DNA of 64,000 nt from Chrysogorgia sp. JL179-B06 (Eukaryota > Cnidaria > Anthozoa > Scleralcyonacea > Chrysogorgiidae), in NCBI GenBank assembly GCA_035772405.1, contig JAYKKM010000149.1, forward strand, positions 5,082,501-5,146,500, in the 5' to 3' direction. Below, piece after piece: positions 40,801-52,800 of this stretch. A program made the translations under genes and the position numbers. How positions within the stretch are numbered: the first letter of the stretch is position 1; each line of letters opens with the position of its first letter. The notes beneath the pieces are model-generated. The model did no database searches and was not told where the DNA came from. It was given only the letters and a program-made list of their open reading frames with translations.

Positions 40801-43800
40801 ACTACCCGCTACCGTCTGTTACCGTCTGTTACCATCTGCACCATCGGTACCATCGGTAGCATCCGTCCTACTCTCCATCTATTCTAAGTCCCCTACCATC
40901 TGTTACAATCTGTTACCGTCTGTTACCGTCTGCTACCATCTGCTACGATTTGTTACTACCTGCTACCGTCTGTTACCGTCTGTTACCATCTGCACCATCG
41001 GTCTCTCCATCTATTCTAAGTCCCCTACCATCTGTTACAATCTGTTACCGTCTGTTACCATCTGCTACCATCTGCTACGATCTGTTACTACCCGCTACCG
41101 TATGTTACCGTCTGTTACCATCTGCACCATCGGTACCATCGGTAGCATCCGTCCTACTCTCCATCTATTCTAAGTCCCCTACCATCTGTTACAATTTGTT
41201 ACCGTCTGTTACCGTCTGCTACCATCTGCTACGATCTGTTACTACCTGCTACCGTCTGTTACCATCTGTTACCATCTGCACCATCGGTACCATCGGTACC
41301 ATCGGTACCATCGGTAGCATCCATCCTACTCTCCATCTATTCTAAGTCCCCTACCATCTGTTACAATCTGTTACCGTCTGTTACCGACTGCTACCATCTG
41401 CTACGATCTGTTACTACCTGCTACCGTCTGTTAGCGTCTGTTACCGTCTGTTACCGTCTGTTACCATCTGCACCATCGGTAGCATCCGTCCTACTCTCCA
41501 TCTATTCTAAGTCCCCTACCATCTGTTACAATCTGTTACCGTCTGTTACCGTCTGCTACCATCTGCTACGATCTGTTACTACCTGCTACCGTCTGTTACC
41601 GTCTGTTACCATCTGCACCATCGGTAGCATCCGTCCTACTCTCCATCTATTCTAAGTCCCCTACCATCTGTTACAATCTGTTACCGTCTGTTACCGTCTG
41701 CTACCATCTGCTACGATCTGTTACTACCCGCTACCGTATGTTACCGTCTGTTACCATCTGCACCATCGGTACCATCGGTAGCATCCGTCCTACTCTCCAT
41801 CTATTCTAAGTCCCCTACCATCTGTTACAATCTGTTACCGTCTGTTACCGTCTGCTACCATCTGCTACGATCTGTTACTACCTGCTACCGTCTGTTACCG
41901 TCTGTTATCATCTGCACCATCGGTAGCATCCGTCCTACTCTCCGTCTATTCTAAGTCCCCTACCATCTGTTACGATCTGTTACCGTCTGTTACCGTCTGC
42001 TACCATCTGCTACGATCTGTTACTACCCGCTACCGTCTGTTACCATCTGCACCATCGGTATACCATCGGTAGCATCCGTCCTACTCTCCATCTATTCTAA
42101 GTCCCCTACCATCTGTTACAATCTGTTACCGTCTGTTACCGTCTGCTACAATCTGCTACGATCTGTTACTACCTGCTACCGTCTGTTACCGTCTGCTACC
42201 ATCTGCTACGATCTGTTACTGCCCGCTACCGTCTGTTACCGTCTGTTACCATCTGCACCATCGGTACCATCGGTAGCATCCGTCCTACTCTCCATCTATT
42301 CTAAGTCCCCTATCATATGTTACAATCTGTTACCGTCTGTTACCGTCTGCTACAATCTGCTACGATCTGTTACTACCCGCTACCGTCTGTTACCGTCTGT
42401 TACCATCTGCACCATCGGTACCATCGGTAGCATCCGTCCTACTCTCCGTCTATTCTAAGTCCCCTACCATCTGTTACAATCTGTTACCGTCTGTTACCGT
42501 CTGCTACCATCTGCTTCCATCTGCTACCATCTGTTACTACCTGCTACCGTCCGTTACCATCTGCTATCCGATGGCTATACTGGACATACCTCACAATACA
42601 CTACAATACGTATATTGTTTCCTACTACAATATCTATTATTTCCTACTACAATGTCTATTGTTTCCTACTACAATACGAATATTGTTTCCTACGATGTCA
42701 TGGCCGCTATACTGGTGTACATAAACAACAGATTTTTTAAGTAGCTTCTTTCGCGCTTATGTACACCAAAACATGGCTGCCATGTCTATTGTCATTTGAA
42801 GCTCTGGGGATTGAGTGAAAACGTTCTATAATCTATATGTTCCGAGACTACCTTTTTAAACAATTTTTAAAAAGAACCTGTGTCAACCTGACATGAAAGT
42901 AAAAAAAAAGTCCCTTAAAGTGCCTATGAAACGAAAAATTCTACTATGTTTTTATGATCCATTTTGGTACTTCTTGATGCGTTGAATCTTATGGTGGTAT
43001 CGGTTTCTCAATCAGACAAAGCAAAATGCTTTATTTCTTATGTAAAAGGGGAAAAATTACACCAATTTTGTCCCACCTTATCGCGCGGCCACCTTAACGT
43101 CACACGTTAGATTTGGCATAGATTTTATAGATGAAAAAATCATTACTGATCTCGCTTTCAGAGGAAGAAGTTGACTCTAACTCAAACATCAGTAATATTT
43201 CCACAGCTAAGCATTTAACCACCACATAAAATATATCGAAATTATCGACGACTCTAACGTGTGACGTCACTATTGCTGCTGTTTCGGTTCCAGACTCTAT
43301 CAAAATAGCGATGTTTGAACGCCGATAAAAGCACTTTCCCGTACCGTGATTGAAAAACCGATAGCACCAAAGCATCACGAAGTACCAAAGTGGGTCATGA
43401 AAACAGAGTTGAATTTTTCGTCTCATAGATAGATTAGGGGTTGGGTAGCGGGCCGGGGATTGGGGCGAGGGCGGATGGAACGCCTGCTCGAAAGACCCAT
43501 GTTTTTAGATTTCGACGTCCCCAGAAGACGCTAAATTCTGATTGGCTGACTCAACTCATTAGTATTCAGGGTTTGCTGTCAGGAAATAAACATTTAAAAA
43601 ACCAGTGTTGGTAGATGAAAGCTTTAACCGATCTTCAGTTCGTTGCTGGTCGTAGCTTTAAATTAAAACAGGAACAAAAAGTAGCAACGAGGTAGCTGAT
43701 GGGAAAATGTGTTTTGATGGTATTACCAACGGGATTTGGCAGCCACGTTCGTGCGAGCGCGTGATTATCAATTGGCAGGGGAAGCAGCTATTATTGTGAT

Positions 43801-46800
43801 TTCTACCTTGTCCTTGTCTTCAGGTGTTTCTATATCTATCTATCATGCGGACGCATCCGAGATAGATTTCGCAGAATTCCTTCGACGTTTCAGAATAGAG
43901 ACATACGGCTAGACGTATATAAGTGATGGTTTTTACGTTGTCTTGCCTACGAAATTTCTTGGCAGTCAGATGTCGCTTCACTACAATTAATGTTATCGGT
44001 TGGTGGAACTAAGCTGTCTCCTTCTTTTGCATGTGTTAATACACGGATTTAATAAAGTTATAAAGTTCAAAAGCATTTCTTATTTTTTCTACCGCAAGTC
44101 CTACAAACCCGCTCGGACAAAGTTTTACTGCGTAGTAATGCAAAGCCGATTGATTCGCAAGCCACACGATTGCTTGAATAAATATTCAAAATAAATCTTG
44201 TTTCCACCAGATGCAGTCAAGCGTTTTACGGAGTTTCAGACATGGATATTTCACGATTCGGCCTGAAGTGAAATGTTTTATAATCATTGAGGAAAGCCCG
44301 CTAGTCGCTGATTGGTTGTTTTTGACAGTTCTTCATGTGGACGGAAATCCAAAAATATGGGTCTTTCGTGCAGGCGTTCCATCACCAGCCCCTCGCCACT
44401 TCGCCTTTCCGCTTTTCCCCTCCCCCTAACGCCGCCACGCAGGCTAATTAATATGTTAGTAATTGGACATACCCTGTATTTGTAATAATTTGTTTCAATG
44501 TATTAGATTACATATACGGCTCCAAAGAAGAACATATGTTGTGGATTCGATTCCGTATTCAACATACATACGGCAATCAGAATGTAACAGGCTTGAGGAG
44601 CATGCGCATTCACAAACATATCACCATAACGCTAACACAATCGCCAATATACAGAACATAGCATACTTGTTCCGGTTTTTTCCTCATTTCGAAATTTCTG
44701 GTTTCGCCAAAAGATAAAGAACATATCGTTGGCTTACTACCAAGAGAGACTTCATCATCCGAGTGCCAGTCCTTAAACGAAAACAAATATATAAATGTCT
44801 AAAAGCATATGGTAAAGCTTTCTACAAGTGAATTACTAAAATTACCACGCTATCCTTTTCGTTTCTGTAAAGGTTTGCCAGCATTGAATTAAACGAAAGC
44901 CCAGTTCTTTTTAAAATTCTTTCACGCAATACATTTAAAAGTGGGGACCACTAAATAAGGAAAAAATAACAATAGTCCAATTAACAACGTGAAGGTCTGT
45001 AACATTATCTATTATATGGCTCAGCTCCTTTTCAGATCCGCACGGAAAATAACGCACGCTGATTGGTTAAAGTACATTGGCAACAAATTAATTAAGTTTG
45101 TCTAATATGAAAGAACTCGTAAAATGATAGAATAACACCTTTACAACTTTTCGGTATTTTACTTCGTTTTTTAAATATTTCCGTTTGTTTGATATGTAAA
45201 TGAGATGGTCTCTGACGTCATATATAAAGTCTTTATTGAAGAACGTAACTCATACTGCGTCCATCTTACTGCTTTGGAAGGAACACGAGGGAAAACAAGG
45301 CCTGGTGAATGATCCGATCTTATAAGACAACTGCTAACAGACACCTTGGGCCACAAATGAGGAGCATGAGTAATGAATATGTCCAGGATGCGCTGGCCTC
45401 TTGTGGGTGCTTTAACCAATTGTTTAAGACAAAGTTGATCCAAAAGAGGTTTGATATCAAGCTGGTTGATATCACCCCCTATTATAATTTTATCGTTAGG
45501 ATCCATGGATAATATCGATTCACAAGAATCCATAAGATGGTTGATAAAATCAGATGATATCTGATTATTGGTATCAGGCGGGTGGTATACAGCTGCAACA
45601 TAATACACCGAATTAGGTTTTTTTTACACTCAAATGAGTTATAAAAAATTCCTCCTAAACGAAATAATTGCCAGTCATTCCGGCATATTATAGCTACACC
45701 ACCTCCAATCCTATCATCGCGATCTTTCCTCATAATGGTATAACCGCTTGGGCAAATTAAATGATCAGCCACAGTTTTATTTAGCCACGTCTCAGAAATA
45801 ATACAGATGTCAACATTATTTTGGCTAAGTTCTGCATATAGAGCAGCTCATAGTTAGTAGAGGGGGATGGTTTGGAAGCTCCATTGTCTTTCAAGATGAC
45901 GCAATGATCATGTTATTGTTTTGGAGAAAGCGTTTGTTATTGGTTGGAGAAAGGAAATTCTATGGACACGTGACGACGAAGGACTCACAACACGTGACGA
46001 TGAAGGACTACACTAATTAAATCTGAACGTTGTTATTGGATGACTGCTTCATTATACAGAAAATACAATACGTTCAGTGACCGTGAAAGTGAACAATAAC
46101 ATAGAACAATGATTTTGCGGACCTTCCAAACCATCCCCTCTACTAACTATGAGCAGCTGCAGCATCAGCCTTGACTAGCGATCTTGCATTGATAACCATG
46201 CAAACAGGAACACATTTCGGATTGGTCGGCCCAGGTCCAGTGACCTTCACAGACACGAGATTAGATTTGTTGACATACATATCCGTGTATTTATAGTCCC
46301 CGCGGTTTATTGTTCTTGTTGAAGTGTTCCGTATTCTGTTTGACAGCTTGAATCTCAAGGGAGGTTATAATGTTATTCAAATTAACAACTTCGTTGTTTC
46401 TTCCCCTTATCACCACTTGAATATCCGCTTCAAGCTGTTTAGACCACGTTTACACTAGAGGAAAAGTTTCCGGATTCATCATAAACCCGGGAGTATTCGG
46501 ATTCATATCGTTTACACACGCGATGAAATCCGCGAAAAGACAACTCCAAAATGCCGCCCAAAAAGAAGGCTAGAAAGGATGTTACAGAGAGTGTTTATGA
46601 AGTATAACTTCTTCTTGGAGTAGTTCGTGCATCATATGTGCCTGCAACAAAATCAGACAACCAACTACCGACAACAGTGCAATAACAACAACATCCGCCA
46701 TTTTGTCTGCACCGCAAACTCGTGTGATCGCGGGCGGAAAAATATTCGGATTCATTGGAATACCCGTTTACACTACAAAAGATTCGGGATTCATAAGTAT

Positions 46801-49800
46801 CCAGATACAAAATTTCCACTTTAGATTCCGGATTCAAAATCTCCGGAGACGCGACCAAACCGGGACGTTTTATTTCGGATTCATCCTCTTGTGTGTAAAC
46901 GGCAAAACGAATCCGGTACCAAAACGTTCCGGATTTGTGACGAATCCGGAAACTTTTGCTCTAGTGTAAACGCAGTCTTAGATTTCTCTTGTTCGATCAG
47001 AAGTTCGCGTTGAAGACGGCCAATTTCATTGTTAACTCTCGAATCCTTATCGGGTGTTAGATTCACCATGGAGTCAATACGTTTCTCCAAAATGACCAAG
47101 TCCAATTTAACTCCTTCTAGTTCTGCAGTAAGAATACCACACGAACATGGACAATTAGTAACCGATAATGAATTATTCTTTACGGGGTCAAGATTCGCCT
47201 CGACTTTATCCAGAGATCTAAGCGATTTCATCACACATTCAGCAGCCATTTTGGTGATACTTTCAGAATTAATGCTGTGAAAAAGTATATCTATTATTCC
47301 AGATTAATGTGGAAATGTAAGTGCAGCATATTGTTATTGTTGTGAGCGCTAGGCTCATAACTAGAACATTATGACCAGCGGCTGTCTTGCAGAGCCGTGT
47401 TGTTGTGTTTTGGTTGACATCGAAGTAAATGAACTTATGTGTCAAATGATATTATTATAGTAGCAACTATCACATTGTGGGTTGAAGGTGATAAGTTATA
47501 ATAATAAAAATGATTTTCAGAATATAAACTAGATATTCATTAATTATGGATCTGTAAGATGAGTGACAAAAATATTTTGAACTTTTGCCATTATATAACA
47601 TTAATAACACATTCCTGTCCGGCCCTGTCAAAATGGTTCATAGAAGACCCATGAAGTTGTCAATCGAAGTACACGGTAACGCAAGATTCAAAATTGAAAT
47701 TCAACAAGCACCAGGCACATGAGATCCACTCACACACCAAGTTTGATTTGATTTCATAAACAACTCTGTGATTGGTGGCATTTTGAATTTTCATAATGCT
47801 ATATGCATGATGACCTTTTCTAGAAAAATGGAGTTTTTCAAACTCATTTATGATAATTATGCTAATTTATATTAACATAATGTGTCTTGTTTGAAAAATC
47901 TAAAAGCATTGGTAAAAGCTGGTTTATTGGGCTTCAGATGAGAAAATATATAGCTTTTGCAACAGTTATGGTTATCGATAGAACAAGAGGTGGAAAAGTC
48001 TTCTTTAGCATCACTGCATAGTAAAACTTTATTCTTACTCATATTCTTATGAATACAATTGTCAGATCCGATTCTCCTTTTGATGTAATGCTACATGCAT
48101 GTATATAATAGTCACAAAAGTACCAATGAGAGACAAATTGAGTATTTGTGAGCAAGTGACCCAATATCATCGTGAGTTCAACATGAGGAGAATCAGATCT
48201 GACAAATTAGAACATGTGAACAGACCATTATTGAGTATAATTGATGGTAGTTATTTTGCTCAATTATAAGTAGAAGCTTAATATTACCATGACATATTGC
48301 TTACTCATATTCTTTTGAGTAGAATTTACTCAGTTTAGTGAGTTAAACTTACTCATATTAATGAGTAGATTTTACTCAGTCTTGAGTACATTTATGTGCC
48401 TACTCAAAGTATGAGTAAATTTCGACTTTACTCCGAATAATGAGTTGGAGTACTCCAAATTCTAGTTTTACTCACATGTGAGTAAAGTTTACTCAGCATG
48501 TTGAGTAAAATTACTCAACCCACAAATTACTCAAAAATTGAGTAATTGTTTACTCAAATTTTGAGTAGAAAACAACTTACTCAATTTATGAGTAATATTT
48601 ACTCAATATTCTGAGTTGAGCAACATATTTACTCAAACATTGAGTAATTTTACTCGCACTTTTTTTACAGTGTACAAACGATGGTCTGTCCGGGCTAACA
48701 AGAATTTCATTCTGTTGATCATCAAATTGGTTGAGCGACTTTAGACTTGACGAGACTCTTGTTTGGTAGACACGTACAAAGTTTTCTCTTGAAATAATAG
48801 AGTGTTTTGTTTTCCGTAATACCATGTTAAACAAAGGTCGGCATTTGCACGTTTGAATTTCCTCGAACCGCCGCCCTGTGAGGACTATTTTCCTTGTAGC
48901 CCAAGCACTTCATGAATGAGTTTCTTCAAGGATTCAAGATTATCCCTCCACTTAAGGCGCTTTCCGTCATAAGACATGTTTGACAAACCTTTACCGTTAT
49001 TGTCGAAAACAAAAGATGCCAAATTGAGATTCTCAAAGCGGTTATTGAGAAAATCAACAGAGGTACTCGAGACACAACTATCCGACGCCATGACACTTGT
49101 AACTTGAGCAGGGTTAGAGAATTTTCACTCATTAAAAAATGTCTTATATCTCAGTGATTGCTAAGTTTATAACGTTCATTATCATGAGGAGTTATTATAC
49201 GCACATTTTCAAGTAATAATATTTTAATGAGTGAAAATTCTCTAACCTGCACCTGACGTCAGAGACCATCGTTTACATTTCAAACAAACTGAAATATTTC
49301 AAAAACGATGTAAAAGTTGTAAAAGGTGACACACTATCATTTTACGAGTTCTTTCATATTGGACAAACTTAATTTTTGTTGCGAATGTCCTTTAACGAGA
49401 GGTATATAATCTACGATATGGAACTCCCAGCCTATACACTGCGAGGGTAATACGCTTTTTCCGAAAAAGGGTAATACGCATTTTCCGAAAAAGGGTAATA
49501 CGCTTTTTCCGAAAAAGGGCAATACGCTTTTTCCGAAAAAGGGTAATACGCTTTTTCCGAAAAACAACTTAGTGTTTTTTTCAGAAAAAGGATAGTATGC
49601 GTTTCCGAAAAAGTTGATAAAATCTCTCTACACCGATACTATACACCGAATTCATAAAGATGGCGTCCAATTAATATTCTTTTATGTAAATATAAATTAG
49701 CCTTGGAGCCTTGTCGAGGCTCGAAAGGCTAATTTATATGCACATAAAAGAATATTAGTTGGCCGCCATCTTTATGAATTCGGTGTATAGCATTCATGTA

Positions 49801-52800
49801 TATCATCAACGTTTGAATACTCGATCAAATAGCAGCAGAAATGGAGACTGATTTTGCGTCACACTTACTAGCATTTCGGACAAATAAACGTTTATAGAAC
49901 ATCAACACAAAGCTCAAATCATAAAACATTTTGGCATTCAACTATTCTCTTCATGTAAAATTTATATTAGTAATATCATATTTGGGGATTAAAACTGTTC
50001 TAGCCTATACGGACTTTAATATTTTCCTTTGCAACGATTAATAAGAAGCGAGGGGGCCATTTAACAGACACCAATAAAGTATACAAATATCCCAAGCATC
50101 TAAAAACAACACAGAACACGTTTTCTAAAAGTATAAACTCGTTTAATTTTTGAGAACAAAGGACTAAAGCCTGGTTCACACGTGAGCATAGGCATAAGGA
50201 CAAAACAAAAGGCAAAACAAAGGAATGAAGTCAAGCCTCATCCTGCAACATAATGATCGTCATAAGTACCAAACATAAGTCAAGAATAGACAAAAGACGA
50301 AACAAAGAACAATTCTCGTTGTTCAAGTCATGCTTTGTTTTCGTATTGATCTTGTGCTTATGTCGCTCGTGTGAACCAGGCTTACATGAATAACCTAAAC
50401 ATATATTCGCAGTCACTGTTACCTTAGTTCAACAGTGCAATTCTTTTAATACTCGTGGATATGAACAAAACGATCAAAAACGTTTAAGATTTTGACAAGA
50501 TTCACAACGTACTACCGTTATATTTTTAATATACCGAGTCATGATTTTGAGTCAATGAGTGAAGATGTACCAACCTGAAATGGTTGAAGAGTTAGCCCAG
50601 AATATGTATAGGGGAAGTCGCCAAACCATGCGGTAAGACGAGGCTGTCTATGATACTGGCCTGCAGAGGGGAAAAATACATTGAGTTATAATAAGTTAAA
50701 ATTACAATATAATACATGTAAGTTAAAATTACATTGAGTTATATTATGTTATAATACAACGTGAATTGCAAAAAAGTGCAATCGTTGCACACGACTATGC
50801 CACACGTCATATTTTCCATGAAACATGTCTTGACATAAAAAAAATGTTGCCAGTTGCAAAGTACAAAATAAACCTATAATAAAGGCGCTGCAAATAGAGC
50901 TTTCCTATATTCGCGACACCGACTGCCAATGAAACAATGACTTCAAGTCGAGTTTGGGGTGGGAAAAAAATACAGAAAATGTATTAAGGCGATGTATACG
51001 CGGGACGATTTTTAACGATGTCTTTTAAAGTGCTTATGCAGTGAAAATTCAGTTCGAAATAATCTTACTTGAAAGAACTATAGAATTTAATAAAGATTGG
51101 CGTTTACAACTCTTCCATATCTCACTTTGTTCTGGAGATATTAAGATTTGTTTGATATGTAAATGATCCTCACTTTGGCGCGTCAACTGCATAATAACTT
51201 ACTAAAAAGCCTGTATATCTTTGGGATTATCCAATCAAATCACTCGAAACGTAACTTCGTATGTTTAGTATCATGGGACACACACATGACATACTGTACA
51301 TGAATATACACAGTTTCGTAATTTTGTTACATAATCCCAAAGATATACAGGTTTATTCAATAAGTCATTATGCAATGTGACGTCTCAGTGAGGACATTTA
51401 CATATCAAACAAATCTTAATATACCAAGATCGAAGTGAGATAAGGAAGAATTGTAAATGCCAATTTTGATAATTTCTGGAGATATTAAGGTAGCAAGATC
51501 CCTCTGAATACATTTTTAATACCATACAATATAACAATTAACCCTTACAACCATTTGATAGAACATATGACAAATAATATTTCCACACAAAAAGTTTGCA
51601 TAAATTATGCTAATTAGCTGACGAAATGGCCGCCGATTGATTCTCCCTCATTTTCCCATATATTTCAATAACATTTTCACCACAGCCTCCTAACAGGAAT
51701 ATCTAGGGAATGGTGGTAGGAATTTTGAATCTGATTCATACTTGTTGAATTATCTGACATAATTAATATAATTTAGGTGGTGGAAATTGAAAAAAAAAGA
51801 AAAAAAGCATGTCAGAAAATAGCTGAAAGTTTATATTGAAAATGCTACCACCAGAATATGCCTTAGTATATAAGCTATAAACTCAAAAACTTTCATGACC
51901 TTATCTCTAAAACTGCATGAGAAATCTTGTTTGAAGTATATCCCGATTTTGACCAATCGGCGGCCATTTCGTCAGCTAATTAGCATAATTTATGCAAACT
52001 TTTTGTGTGGAAATATTATTTGTCATATGTTCTATCAAATGGTTGTAAGGGTTAATTGTTATATTGTATGGTATTAAAAATGTATTCAGAGGGATCTTGC
52101 TACCTTAAGATTTCTTTGATATGTAAATGATCATCACTTTGACGTCACACTGCATAATGAATTACTAAAAAGCCTGTATATATCTTTGGGATTATGCAAC
52201 CAAGTCACTCGAAACGTGACTTTGTATGTTTAGCATCTTGGGATAAACACACACATACACATGTTCATAATTTCGTTACATAATACCAAAAATATACACG
52301 CTTTTTTGGCAATAAGTCATTATACAGTGTGACGTCAAAGTGAGTATCATTCTATCGATTCTCATTGTATCATGGATCAAAGTGAGATATGAAAGAGTTG
52401 TAAACGACAATCGAAATAATTTTTATAGTTCTTTCAAGTAACAGAGTTTAAACATTGCATAAACACTTTAATGGTTGACTCACATCAACGTAATTTACAT
52501 TAAAACTTGTCGATAAAGATCGTCCGGTGTAACGTCTCCTTTACGATGTCTACTCTTTACGATGTCTACTGGGGGAAGTGCAGCAAATACGAGAAAGGTC
52601 TATTCTCTTTTTGATAGAACTAAACAACCTAAACACAAGAGCGAAGATATTTATTTATTTATATAATCATATTTTAACACGGTAACTCATCAACCTATAA
52701 AGTATATAAAAAGTTCAAAATAAAAAGGTTGCTTTTCATAAGAAAGTATGTTCTATTATAAACCAAGATTACAATTTAAATCTATATTTACAAAGTAACC

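Larger units (their letters stand above)
21883..42591. mobile_element. Giant satellite-carrying TIR element 1 (host of element 2)
   Basis: Terminal inverted repeats: left 21883 (ATACATGTCCAATATAAC then CATCGG), right end 42591 (inverse of AGGTATGTCCAGTATAGC then CATCGG). Flanked by 10-bp direct repeats TACAATACAC (21873-21882) and CACAATACAC (42592-42601), 9 of 10 identical. Without element 2 and its duplicate it is about 11.2 kb. Blocks in order: A 21897-22196, B 22220-23700, C 23700-26400, D 26420-29912 continuing at 39459-42560. No transposase seen. It lies in a minisatellite in intron 6 of ALKBH3. Confidence 0.88.
45171..47249 (-). pseudogene. CR1-like LINE: coiled-coil and endonuclease, cut by two MITEs
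   Basis: Minus strand from 47249. A coiled-coil segment (MAAECVMKSLRSLDKVEANL onward) continues past the 46442-46977 insertion as QLEADIQVVIRGRN. After a frame change comes VCMVINARSLVKADAAA, the start of an apurinic-type endonuclease. It continues past the 45849-46151 insertion as LYAELSQNNVDICIISETWL, then DRIGGGVAIICRN, YHPPDTN, IIIGGDINQ and DHSPG. A frameshift falls near 45610. The RT domain is missing: the copy ends near 45240 against the inverted arm, an unusual 3' truncation for a LINE. Confidence 0.85.
45084..49378. repeat. Inverted MITE arms bracketing the LINE
   Basis: 45084-45220 and 49254-49378 are inverted copies (ATATGAAAGAACTCGTAAAA, TTTGTTTGA, GGTCTCTGACGTCA). The sequence resembles arms of the TTAA MITE family at 51029-52467. 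The simplest reading is that the LINE inserted in the centre of a MITE. Confidence 0.7.

Noticed and set aside
26376..41345. Repeated ORFs of 80-177 codons (LLPATVCYRLLPS type)
   Set aside because: Products of the 10-bp-based D satellite; copies at 27263 and 28208 are identical because the DNA is duplicated.
43100..43426. 108-codon minus-strand ORF
   Set aside because: Lies inside a MITE and spans its inverted arm; no recognisable domain.
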